A stretch of 64,000 bases of DNA from JBGTSJ01 sp041940305 (GTDB lineage: Bacteria > Planctomycetota > Planctomycetia > Planctomycetales > Planctomycetaceae), in contig JBGTSJ010000011.1 in the NCBI GenBank assembly GCA_041940305.1, positions 124,001 to 188,000 on the forward strand. Reading direction: 5' to 3'. The notes under the pieces are model-generated. The model ran no database searches. It worked only from the letters and a program-made list of their open reading frames with translations, and was not told the origin of the DNA. Shown one piece after another: positions 49,116 to 57,304 of this stretch. Position numbers and translations under genes: made by a program. Numbering within the stretch: position 1 is the first letter of the stretch; each line of letters starts with the position of its first letter.

Positions 49116-51600
49116 GAGACGAACTCCGTGGCAACCGGCAAACGACCTCGGTCCCGCCGGGGCTGCCGGACTGGATGGCGAGGTCGGCGTCAATCAACTG
49201 TGCACGATACCGCATGATCTGCAGGCCCACTCCGCGGGGACGCCTGCGGGCGGACCGGGGCATTCCCCGGCCGTCATCGGAGACGCGGAGCTCGACCGCT
49301 CCGCCACGAGTTCGAGACAGGCCGAGCATCAGGTGGTGCGCGCTGGCGTGGCGGACCACGTTGGTCACCGCTTCCTGCGCGATGCGGAACAAGTGCGTGG
49401 CGATCCGATTGTCCTCCAGCTTCAGCGAGGGCTCAACCTGCACCCGGACCTCGATGCCGCACCGCTCGCGTGTGTTCTCGGCCAGTTCCTCGAGCGCCGC
49501 CTTCAGGCCTTCGGCGTCGACTTCCACCGGCAGGAGACCTTTCGCGAGTCGCCGCGTGTTCTGTTTGGCCTGCTGCAGCATCTGCGCCAGTTCGCGAACG
49601 GCGGCCGCTTCGGGCGCAGTGCGCTGCGCGAGTTTTCGCGCAAGACTGTCGGCCAGCATGGCGATGCCCGTCAACTCCTGGCCGACCGTGTCGTGCAGAT
49701 CCTGACCGAACGCCCGCTGCTGTTCCCAGACCGCGTCCACCACCTCCTGCTGCAAGCGTCGCCGCTCAACCACGCGTCCCAGTTGCGTGCCGACGTGCAT
49801 CATCACCGCGACCAGCGTGTTGTCCGGCTCCAACCCCTCGGGAGCGAAAAACTCTGCGACCGCAACAACATCCTCACCGACCAGGACCGGAAAGGCGAAC
49901 ACCGCGGCGACGCCTGCGGACGAAAATGCCGCAGTCCGCTCTCCGCAGGCGGCGTCGCCGAGGTCCATGCCGCGATGCGCCGCCCCGGTCGAAATCACTC
50001 GCCCCACCAGACACGGCCCTCCGGCGACCCGGATTGAACGTGTCGCGGCAATCAGTTCTCCGTACGCTTCGGGCTCTGCGATCGACCAGATACCGCTATC
50101 AACGAAGTCGCGGGGATTCTCCTCGGACTGGATGAACACGTGCCCCGCCGGCCAGCGTGTGAATTGACGGATCTCGTCCAGCGCCGCCTGGAACGCCTGG
50201 AGGACGGTGTCCGCCTCATTGGCGATCACAGCGACCTCCTGGTGCAGCTGTACGTAGCCTGTCCGCCTCCGGACTTCGCGTTCCAGACGATCGTTGAGAG
50301 TTTTCAGCGTGTTTTCCACGCGCTTCTGCTCGGTGATGTCATGGAGCGATGCGGTGTACAGCTTGCGTCCGGCAAGTCGCAGTTCACCGATCGAGATCCA
50401 GACGGGACACCGCGACCCATCTGCCCGCACCGCCGTGGCCTCCCCCTGTCGGCGGAACATCCAGCGCACCACCTCGGCCACTTCGGCGTCGCTCTCGGAG
50501 ACCAGCGGCGCCAGATCGGGCACGAGACGGCAGATCGACATGCCGCGCAGATCGCCGTGGTCGTAGGCGAACAGTTCGCATGCCGCCGGGTTTGACGAAT
50601 CAACCGTTCCGTCCTCGTCAAACGTGATGATCGCATCGGCCGACGTATCCACAACGGCGCGGTATCGGGCGTTGTGCAGCGTGGCCTGCTCGACCGCCTG
50701 GCTGGCCAGGACCGCCACGCATGCGAGGACATCCAGGTCCTCGCTGCTGAAGCTGCGGGTGACGTCTCCCGTATCGAGGTAGATCGCCCCCTGCGGCCGT
50801 CGCGTCGAATCGATCATCGGCGCACACATCACGCAGCGATGGTCGACTTCGTGAATCGAGCGGGATCCGCTGCCGGCGGCCCCTTCGGACACGACATCCA
50901 CGTTGAGCAGGGCCTTGCCGTCGTTGAACGACTGCTTGACGATCGCCTGCATGATTGGACCGATCGTTCCCGGTGCGTCGCAACCGCGCACTTTGACCGC
51001 GTCCAGAACCAACTGGTTCGGCGCTTCATCCAGCCGCAGAATGCAGGCCCGGTCCAGTTGGGGAAAGACCTGAAACAGACTGTCCAGGATCTGGCTGTAC
51101 AGATCATCGAGTTCGAGCCAGTTGCGGACGCGGCGGGCCACATCGAGGACCGCCTGCAGCCGCACGTCAGCCAGATTGGACGGGATCGACTGCTCGAGCA
51201 GCGCCACGTCGATCTCGGCGACGGTGGCCCGGCGTACTGCATTGTCCGCCGACTCATTGAATTCGGACGACAGGTGCACGCGGCCGCTGAACGAACCGGT
51301 GCGCCAGCTGCCACCGTCATGAAACGTCATCACGATGTCATACAACTGGACGCGGTCGCCGCTGCGCAGGCGGGAGCGCCCTTCGATCCGCTTCCCATTC
51401 AGGAACGTGCCGTTGCGGCTGTTGAGATCCTCGACGAAGTAGCCTTCCGTGTTCCGGACGATGCGGGCATGCTGCCGAGAGACGGTGTCGTCCTTCAGGA
51501 CGACGTCGCAGCCTTCCTGCCGTCCCACGACCAGGCAGTCGCGGTGCAGCTCAAAGCGGCAACCGGCCATCGAACCGGTGTCGATTACCAGATTCGCCAT
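49105..51600 (-). CDS. FHA-GAF-PAS-GAF sensor histidine kinase (HisKA_3)
   Basis: An 831-residue soluble sensor kinase with no membrane segment. FHA domain: residues about 1-95, with VGRQEGCDVVLKDDTVSRQHARI and LNSRNGTFLNGKRI, a phosphothreonine-binding module. GAF: about 150-310. PAS: about 312-425, ending in LHDITEQKRVE. Second GAF: about 455-610. HisKA_3 dimerisation/phosphorylation region: FGQDLHDTVGQELTGIAML with His636. HATPase: RIAQEAVTNVVRHA and DDGRGMP to the C-terminus. It would phosphorylate the NarL-type regulator whose start overlaps its 3' end by 11 bases. FHA at the front suggests crosstalk with Ser/Thr kinases, numerous in Planctomycetes. ATG at 51600 begins the FHA domain. 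Confidence 0.93.
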   Translation of the reverse strand: MANLVIDTGSMAGCRFELHRDCLVVGRQEGCDVVLKDDTVSRQHARIVRNTEGYFVEDLNSRNGTFLNGKRIEGRSRLRSGDRVQLYDIVMTFHDGGSWRTGSFSGRVHLSSEFNESADNAVRRATVAEIDVALLEQSIPSNLADVRLQAVLDVARRVRNWLELDDLYSQILDSLFQVFPQLDRACILRLDEAPNQLVLDAVKVRGCDAPGTIGPIMQAIVKQSFNDGKALLNVDVVSEGAAGSGSRSIHEVDHRCVMCAPMIDSTRRPQGAIYLDTGDVTRSFSSEDLDVLACVAVLASQAVEQATLHNARYRAVVDTSADAIITFDEDGTVDSSNPAACELFAYDHGDLRGMSICRLVPDLAPLVSESDAEVAEVVRWMFRRQGEATAVRADGSRCPVWISIGELRLAGRKLYTASLHDITEQKRVENTLKTLNDRLEREVRRRTGYVQLHQEVAVIANEADTVLQAFQAALDEIRQFTRWPAGHVFIQSEENPRDFVDSGIWSIAEPEAYGELIAATRSIRVAGGPCLVGRVISTGAAHRGMDLGDAACGERTAAFSSAGVAAVFAFPVLVGEDVVAVAEFFAPEGLEPDNTLVAVMMHVGTQLGRVVERRRLQQEVVDAVWEQQRAFGQDLHDTVGQELTGIAMLADSLARKLAQRTAPEAAAVRELAQMLQQAKQNTRRLAKGLLPVEVDAEGLKAALEELAENTRERCGIEVRVQVEPSLKLEDNRIATHLFRIAQEAVTNVVRHASAHHLMLGLSRTRGGAVELRVSDDGRGMPRSARRRPRGVGLQIMRYRAQLIDADLAIQSGSPGGTEVVCRLPRSSSHVC

Positions 51601-51856
51601 GCAGTCAACCTCCCTGTCAGCACAGAATCCCAAGGGGGGTATGATTGCAAACGAACGCGTCCGGCAACAGGGAAGGCTGCGCCGCATAAAGGTTCGTTCA
51701 CGTGTCTGGCCGAGAAACTCCAGCAGGACCGACCGTCGGGGCAGTGACAGCGGATCACGGGCATTCCCACTCAGTTGAAAGTCTGCGGCCGGTCGGTTCC
51801 ATTAATCGCAGGTCCGATGTTACGGCGATTCGTCCGGCTTTCAATGGAGGCTCTGC

Positions 51857-52627
51857 ATGCTCAGGAAATCCCTGTATTGCGCCGTCGCAATTTACGGTTG
51901 CTTGACTGGAGTGGCTCTGGTGCACGGCGCGGACGGCGACCAGCCGGCAGGCGTGTACGAACTCAGGATCTACACCTGCGATCCCGGCCGGCTGGACGCG
52001 CTGCATGATCGCTTCCGCGAGCACACGCTGCAGCTGTTTGCCAGGCATGGCATGACGAACGTCGCGTACTTCACTCCCCAGGATGAGCCCAAGTCCGCCA
52101 ACACGCTGATCTACTTCCTGAGGCACGACAGCCGTGAAGCGGCCGACCAGTCGTTTGCGGCGTTTCGCAGTGATCCCGACTGGCTCAAGGTGAAGTCGGA
52201 GACCGAGAAGGACGCCCGCATCCTGTCCCAGCCGGTTGATTCCACGTTTCTCGCGGCGACCGATTACTCCTCTCCGATGGGGCCGGCGAACAAGGAGCGC
52301 GTGTACGAACTGCGGGTCTACACGGCGGAAGAGGGGAAGCTGGATGACCTGCAGGACCGCTTTCGGGACCACACGCTGAAGTTGTTTGAAAAGCACGGGA
52401 TGAAGAACGTCGCATACTGGACTCCAACGGACGAGCCACGGTCGGCGAACACGCTCATCTATCTTCTCGAGCACGAGAGCCGCGAGGCCGCCGCAGCGTC
52501 CTGGAAGGCCTTCATCGACGACGCCGAATGGAAGGAGGCGCGGGCCCGTTCGGAGGCGGACGGCCGGCTGGTCAAGTCGATCGAGGCGACGTACCTCGTC
52601 CCAACTCCCTACACGCCGGAAGAGTGA
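51857..52627 (+). CDS. Exported tandem NIPSNAP-domain protein
   Basis: A 256-residue exported protein (signal peptide about 1-24) with two NIPSNAP domains of about 100 residues, 31-130 and 146-250. Each starts with VYELRIYT or VYELRVYT, has a LQDRFRDHTLKLFEKHGMKNVAYWTP-like helix-strand unit and the NTLIYLLEHESREAA helix, and ends with a Trp-containing helix and a beta hairpin. The fold is the dimeric alpha/beta (ferredoxin-like) barrel; the tandem can form it within one chain. Function in bacteria is unknown. ATG at 51857 begins the signal peptide. The 3' side holds a palindromic terminator shared with the converging gene. Confidence 0.9.
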   Translation: MLRKSLYCAVAIYGCLTGVALVHGADGDQPAGVYELRIYTCDPGRLDALHDRFREHTLQLFARHGMTNVAYFTPQDEPKSANTLIYFLRHDSREAADQSFAAFRSDPDWLKVKSETEKDARILSQPVDSTFLAATDYSSPMGPANKERVYELRVYTAEEGKLDDLQDRFRDHTLKLFEKHGMKNVAYWTPTDEPRSANTLIYLLEHESREAAAASWKAFIDDAEWKEARARSEADGRLVKSIEATYLVPTPYTPEE

Positions 52628-53026
52628 AGTCAATTCCCCAGTCGCACGCTCGGCATGGCATTCCGGTTCACCGCATTTCACCGGATCGCCGTCTTGTCGC
52701 CACCGGGAGCGCTTTCTAGGATGGAGAGGTCGAGTCCTTCGGGGCTCGGCGCACCTCTGCGGTGTACGAGAAAGGGCCGATCTTTTTGTGGACCCTACAA
52801 CAGTCTCGCAGGGAGTCGTCGGACTTTCCGGCAGCGTGTACATCCACGCGGCCAACGGCCGTGCGGCTCACACAACCCGGGACCGGGACTCCCACCTGAA
52901 ATTGCGGGTCTGAACAAAACGGCTCGAACGGCACAGGCGGAGGTTTTTGATCATCCATCGCAAAAGCCCACGGGTTGCAACCCGTGGGCTTTCGTCATGG
53001 AGCCTGCGTGGTTCTGATCCGTCGAA
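52628..53026. other. 399-bp region between converging genes
   Basis: No gene between the converging NIPSNAP and PDZ genes, apart from a perfect 30-base palindrome at 52963-52992 close to the stop codon of the PDZ gene. The short open frames in the region look random. Confidence 0.6.
52963..52992. terminator. Perfect palindrome, probable bidirectional terminator and repeat-family member
   Basis: Arms of 14 bp (AAAGCCCACGGGTT / AACCCGTGGGCTTT) around a GC centre, with A-run on the left and TTT on the right, fit a two-way intrinsic terminator for the converging NIPSNAP and PDZ genes. A degenerate copy (21 of 25 bases identical) lies on the other side of the PDZ gene at 54433-54457. Confidence 0.8.
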
Positions 53027-54346
53027 CTAGCGCGGCACGCCGGCGGCGGTGAGGAAGTCTTCCGCCAGGTTCCGTCGCAGTCCACCGGACTGCTGATACC
53101 GCCACATCCAGTAGTCCAGCTCTTCGGGCGAGGGAGTCTTGCCGACAATCGACTCGCTCAGCAGCTGGATGTACTTGGACTCGTCTTCCTGGCAGCGGTG
53201 CCACACCTGCGGAGTCGAGGCCAGTTCGGCCTGCACGTCGAACATCGAGCGGCCGCGGTCGGTGACCATCGAGGTCCAGACCGGCATCTCCTGCGGATAC
53301 GGGTCGCGGCCGTAGTAGGTCCGGAACCACTGTACGATCTGCTGTTCGATCTGCGTCTTCTGATCGCTCGCCGCCGTCTGCGGATCGGCGGCCGCCCGCT
53401 CGACCGACACCGCCACCTGCTGGCCCTTGCCGTTGGTGATCACCGCGTATTGGTCGATCGTCGTGTACAACGGCCGGCCGGCAGCCGTGATGGTGGCGTG
53501 AATGACGTATGTGCGGCGCGGATTGATGTCGAGCGGGTCGTATTCGATCTCGAAGGGAATCGGGATCTGCCGAATCTCATCGATCCGCTGCGCGCCGAGC
53601 GTGATGCCGGATGAGGCGCCGGTGTTCCCTTCCCTCAATTCCACCATCGCGACGGCGTCCTGCGGCAGAAAGATGCGGTTACGATAGGCGATCGTACCGG
53701 TGACCTTCGCCAGGCGGGACTCCAGCTGGATCGGCAGATTGACGAGCTGCTTGTTGCGGTTGTCCTGAACGAGCAGCATCACGCGCCCCTGGGAATCGGC
53801 CCGTTGCTCGAACTCGACGCCGCAGTCAAACTGCTGGCCGTTGACGATGCCGACCTGATAGCCGGCAACTGCGACAATGTAGTCATTCGCCTCCAGTCCG
53901 GCGCGCTCAGCCGGCGAACCCGCGACGACGCGCAGGATCTTCACGCCGATCTCGGTGTCCTGTGAGTAGACGCCCAGGCGCCAGCGCGGCGGACGCGTCG
54001 GAGTCGTCGGATTGGCGATCAGCGGCGCCGTCCCGGGACTGGTGATGGATGCCGCCGGGGAACCAGGCGACGTCGGCGCCGTGGCGACGCGATCGCGCGT
54101 CGTGCCAGGTGCGGGAGTGGTCGTTGTCGTGGTCGTTGTCGTGACCGTCGGAGACGCGGGGGCCGGCACCACCGTGGTCGGCGCAGCAATGCCGGGAGTG
54201 GTCGGCAGCACGAACGGATCGTTGGTGGCGGTGGTTGACGCCGGCGTGACCGTCACCTTGCGGGGGTCCACTCCGTGCGCCGAATCGGCAAACAGAGTCA
54301 GCGCGAATGCCGGCAGCAACGCGCCCAGGGCAAGCATCCTCGGCAT
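53027..54346 (-). CDS. Exported PDZ-YbaY-domain protein with Thr/Pro-rich linker
   Basis: A 439-residue exported protein (signal peptide about 1-25). Residues 30-120 form a low-complexity Thr/Pro/Ala linker that includes nine consecutive Thr. A PDZ domain follows (about 122-205: LGVYSQDTEIGVKILRVVAGSPAERAGLEANDYIVAVAG). Next comes a YbaY/YscW-like domain (about 210-310: KVTGTIAYRNRIFLPQDAVAMVELRE, IPIPFEIEYD, YVIHATITAAGRPLYTT). The C-terminal 100 residues (IVQWFRTYYGRDPYPQEMPVW to NLAEDFLTAAGVPR) resemble DUF4214-type modules. The parts are binding modules, so a scaffold or chaperone role at the cell surface is likely. ATG at 54346. Confidence 0.8.
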   Translation of the reverse strand: MPRMLALGALLPAFALTLFADSAHGVDPRKVTVTPASTTATNDPFVLPTTPGIAAPTTVVPAPASPTVTTTTTTTTTPAPGTTRDRVATAPTSPGSPAASITSPGTAPLIANPTTPTRPPRWRLGVYSQDTEIGVKILRVVAGSPAERAGLEANDYIVAVAGYQVGIVNGQQFDCGVEFEQRADSQGRVMLLVQDNRNKQLVNLPIQLESRLAKVTGTIAYRNRIFLPQDAVAMVELREGNTGASSGITLGAQRIDEIRQIPIPFEIEYDPLDINPRRTYVIHATITAAGRPLYTTIDQYAVITNGKGQQVAVSVERAAADPQTAASDQKTQIEQQIVQWFRTYYGRDPYPQEMPVWTSMVTDRGRSMFDVQAELASTPQVWHRCQEDESKYIQLLSESIVGKTPSPEELDYWMWRYQQSGGLRRNLAEDFLTAAGVPR

Positions 54347-54432
54347 AGTATTGGGTCCTTCCAGAATGCGGGTTCCCGCCGGCCGCGACTGCGCCGGTGG
54401 AGAGATGTGATCAGCGTGGAATTCCGATGAAG

Positions 54433-54457
54433 ACCCACGGAATGCGACCCGTGGGCT
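54433..54457. repeat. Degenerate copy of the 52963 palindrome
   Basis: 25 bases matching the core of the palindrome at 52966-52990 with four mismatches. It lies 86 bases upstream of the PDZ gene start, next to the stop codon of the PstS-like gene, so the PDZ gene is flanked by two copies in the same orientation. Confidence 0.7.
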
Positions 54458-54470
54458 TGCGCAACGCCGC

Positions 54471-55466
54471 CTATTTCACTGCTCCCAGGCCGACGGCATC
54501 GAGAGCCGTCTGTGCCGGACGGGATGAGATCGGATGCAGTCCGCCCCGCAGCACGTCTTCCTGGCCGAAGCGGCTGAAGACGTACTTGATGAACTCAGCC
54601 TGCAGCGGCGGCAGCTCTTCACCCGGCGCCTGATTGAGCACCAGCTGCAGCGGGCGGATGAGCGGATATTGGCCGCGGGCGGCCTCGACGGAATGCACTC
54701 CCACGAACGGCTGGCCGGCTTCGATCGCCAGCGGAACCGACTTCACGCCGTCAATGTCAAAGTCGGCCCCGGCAAAGCCGATGCCGGCGGGGTTCTCGCT
54801 GAGCGCCTGAACCATGTCCAGATTGCCGGGCACTTCCTTCATGTCCTTGCGAAACGAACCGCCGGCCAGGACGACTTCCTGAAAGTACACCTGCACACCG
54901 GTCGCCTGACGGCGACCGAGGCATTCGATCGGTCGCGAGGCCCACTGCCCCGTCGCACCCAGGTCGCCCCACGTCGCCGGAGTCTTGGTGGCTCCGCGCA
55001 GCCGGGTGGACGAGAAAATCGCATCCACCTGCTGCAGCGTCAGCCCTTCGATTGGATTGTCCTTGTGCACGAAGATCGCGATGCTCTCGTAGGTGGGGGA
55101 GAGCACCGTGGGAGCGTGGCCGTGCTTCGCGGCGAACGCGTCGATCTCCGACTGCAGGATGGTGCGGCTCAGCATGCCGATGTCGGACGTCCCGGTGTTT
55201 ACGGCGTCCACGGCGCCGACGGCGCCGACGACCTGAATGTCAAACTGCACGTCCGGATGAAACTGGCGGAAACTTTCTGACCAGATGGTGGCCATCTGCG
55301 CCATGGTATACGAGCCGGACAGGGTCAGCTTTCCGCTAACCTCCTGCTCGGCACGGTAGCCTGGCAGGCTGGGGTCGATTGGCGACTGAGCGTCCGCGAG
55401 TCGCGGCGCCGCGAGCATTCCGCCCGCGGTCAATGTGACGAGCAGCAGCAATCCAAGCTTTCGCAT
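54471..55466 (-). CDS. PstS-like phosphate-type substrate-binding protein
   Basis: A 331-residue exported binding protein (signal peptide about 1-27). The PBP_like_2/PstS fold shows as GKLTLSGSYTMAQMATIWSESFRQFHPDVQFDIQVVGA, TSDIGMLSRTI, the IAIFVHKDNPIEGLTLQQVDAIFSS helix, the RRQATGVQVYFQE region and GIGFAGADF. In PstS proteins these bind orthophosphate. No pstC, pstA or pstB genes are nearby, so ligand and partner remain open; lone PstS-like proteins often act in sensing or in the wall. ATG at 55466 is chosen because AGGAA lies 6 bases upstream; an ATG five codons earlier is less likely. It is divergent from rhaB. Confidence 0.85.
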   Translation of the reverse strand: MRKLGLLLLVTLTAGGMLAAPRLADAQSPIDPSLPGYRAEQEVSGKLTLSGSYTMAQMATIWSESFRQFHPDVQFDIQVVGAVGAVDAVNTGTSDIGMLSRTILQSEIDAFAAKHGHAPTVLSPTYESIAIFVHKDNPIEGLTLQQVDAIFSSTRLRGATKTPATWGDLGATGQWASRPIECLGRRQATGVQVYFQEVVLAGGSFRKDMKEVPGNLDMVQALSENPAGIGFAGADFDIDGVKSVPLAIEAGQPFVGVHSVEAARGQYPLIRPLQLVLNQAPGEELPPLQAEFIKYVFSRFGQEDVLRGGLHPISSRPAQTALDAVGLGAVK

Positions 55467-55532
55467 CGAGTGTTCCTCCATGGGTCTAGGGGAACCGGGA
55501 ATACCGATGCAATGACGTCACCACGTCACTGT

Positions 55533-55586
55533 TCCGCCCCCCAAAAGCGGCGGAGAAGCGTGCCCCGGTCCCTTGCGGGGGGCGGA
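55533..55586. repeat. 10-bp inverted repeat in divergent promoter
   Basis: Perfect arms TCCGCCCCCC (55533-55542) and GGGGGGCGGA (55577-55586) with a 34-base GC-rich spacer between the divergent pstS-like and rhaB genes. Next to it is a direct pair of ACGTCA motifs (55515-55529). It may be a regulator site or an RNA leader structure. Confidence 0.4.
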
Positions 55587-55730
55587 GTATAGGGGGATTC
55601 CGCGAAACGTGGAAAGAGCGGTTTTTGCAGAGGGCTTGCGGCCATTGTTCGGCCTCGTTTCGTGCCTCGGTCCGGCCCGCTATCATGGGCCACGCACCCG
55701 CGGTTCTCCATCAGAGTCCAACCAATCACC

Positions 55731-57224
55731 ATGCCCGATCGTGTCTACCTGGCCGTGGATCTTGGCGCCGAGAGCGGCCGCGTCATTGCCGGCCGCTTCG
55801 ACGGCCGGACCGTCCAGCTGGACGAATTGCACCGATTTCCGAACGGGCCCGTCAGTGTCGCCGGCACTCGTCGCTGGGACGTATTGCGACTCTGGTCCGA
55901 CATTCAGGAGGGTCTCACGCTCGCGGCGCGGAAGTACGGGCCGCGGATCGTCTCGGTCGGCGTCGATACGTGGGGAGTGGATTACGTGCTGCTGTCGCGG
56001 CACGACGAGATCCTCGGCCAGCCGTACAACTACCGCGATCCCCGCACGCAGGGGATCATGCAGCAGGCCTTCACCCGACTCCCGCGCAAGGAGATCTTCG
56101 GGCAGACCGGGCTGCAGTTCATGGAGATCAATACGCTCTACCAGCTGATCTCCATGCAGCTCAAAGATCCGGACCTGCTCGCCGCCGCCGACAAGTTCCT
56201 GATGATGCCGGACTTCTTCCACTGGCTGCTCTGCGGCAGCAAGGTGGTGGAGTTCACCAACGCCACCACGACGCAGTGCTTCCATCCGACAAAGCGCGAC
56301 TGGGCCGCAGAGATGCTACAGGCGTTCGGCATCCCGACCAGGATGTTTCCTGAGGTGGTGTCGCCGGGGTCCAAGCTGGGCCGCCTGCGTGAGGAAGTCG
56401 CCCAGCGGACCGGACTGCCGCGCATCGACGTCGTCGCGCCAGCTACGCACGACACCGGCGCGGCCGTTGCGGCCGTCCCCACCGAGAACACCGGCCGCGC
56501 CAACTGGGCCTACATCAGTTCGGGAACGTGGTCGCTGATCGGAGTCGAAGTTCAGGAGGCCGTCCTGAGCGATGCAGCGCTTGCGCTGAACGTCACCAAC
56601 GAGGGTGGGGTGGACGGCACTTATCGGCTGCTCAAGAACGTCATGGGACTTTGGCTGGTGCAGGAGTGCCGGCGTTCGTTCGAGCGTCAGGGGAACCCGT
56701 TTGAGTACACGCAGCTCACGCACCTGGCGGAGCAGGCCGAGCCGTTCCGATCGCTTGTTGATCCCAACGACAACGTGTTCCTGAGTCCCGACGACATGGC
56801 GTCCGCCATTCAGGCCTGGTGCCGCAAGACCGATCAGCCCGCCCCCGAAACCGAAGGCCAGATCATCCGCTGTGCGCTCGAAAGCCTGGCACTCAAGTAC
56901 CGCGAGGTGCTGGAAGGGATGGAATTCCTGACGGGCGAGCGCGTGGAGGTGATCCATGTCGTCGGCGGCGGCTCGAAGAACACGCTGCTCAACCAGTTCA
57001 CCGCGAACGCCTGCGGCCGTCCGGTCATCGCCGGTCCGACCGAGGCCACCGCACTCGGCAACGTGCTGATCCAGGCCCGCGCGGCCGGCGACATCGGCAC
57101 GCTCGACGAGATCCGCAGCGTCGTGCGGGCATCGAGCGAAATCCGCGTGTTCGACCCTCAAACCACAGACCAGTGGAACACCGCCTTCGACCGTTTCCGA
57201 AAGCTCAGTTCCCCCCCGCGCTGA
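55731..57224 (+). CDS. rhaB: Rhamnulokinase (FGGY family)
   Basis: A 497-residue sugar kinase of the FGGY family, the usual rhamnulokinase length. ATP-binding and substrate motifs: AVDLGAESGRVIAGRFD (8-24), SVGVDTWGVDYVLL (about 76-89), NYRDPRT, TNATTTQCFHP, VVAPATHDTGAAVAAVP (the catalytic-base DxxxA region), YISSGTWSLIGVE and the C-terminal IHVVGGGSKNTLLNQFTANACGRPVIAGPTEATALGN. It phosphorylates L-rhamnulose to L-rhamnulose 1-phosphate in rhamnose breakdown. rhaA and rhaD are not in the window. ATG at 55731 starts the kinase fold. Its TGA is the first base pair of an 11-unit heptad array leading to ftsY. Confidence 0.92.
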   Translation: MPDRVYLAVDLGAESGRVIAGRFDGRTVQLDELHRFPNGPVSVAGTRRWDVLRLWSDIQEGLTLAARKYGPRIVSVGVDTWGVDYVLLSRHDEILGQPYNYRDPRTQGIMQQAFTRLPRKEIFGQTGLQFMEINTLYQLISMQLKDPDLLAAADKFLMMPDFFHWLLCGSKVVEFTNATTTQCFHPTKRDWAAEMLQAFGIPTRMFPEVVSPGSKLGRLREEVAQRTGLPRIDVVAPATHDTGAAVAAVPTENTGRANWAYISSGTWSLIGVEVQEAVLSDAALALNVTNEGGVDGTYRLLKNVMGLWLVQECRRSFERQGNPFEYTQLTHLAEQAEPFRSLVDPNDNVFLSPDDMASAIQAWCRKTDQPAPETEGQIIRCALESLALKYREVLEGMEFLTGERVEVIHVVGGGSKNTLLNQFTANACGRPVIAGPTEATALGNVLIQARAAGDIGTLDEIRSVVRASSEIRVFDPQTTDQWNTAFDRFRKLSSPPR

Positions 57225-57299
57225 CCTCCGACCTCCGACCTCCGACCTCCGACCTCTGACCTCTGACCTCTGACCTCTGACCTCTGACTGCCGACTGCC
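57223..57299. repeat. 11-unit heptad array filling the rhaB-ftsY gap
   Basis: Eleven 7-base units without interruption: four GACCTCC, five GACCTCT and two GACTGCC. The first unit begins inside the rhaB stop codon (57222-57224), and the last ends five bases before the ftsY ATG. The array thus makes up nearly the whole intergenic region and the ftsY leader, which therefore lacks a Shine-Dalgarno sequence. Confidence 0.97.
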
Positions 57300-57304
57300 G
57301 ATTC

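Noticed and set aside
57223..57299. Tandem array read as a possible CRISPR
   Set aside because: Units are 7 bases with no spacers, and no cas genes are present; it is a simple tandem repeat.
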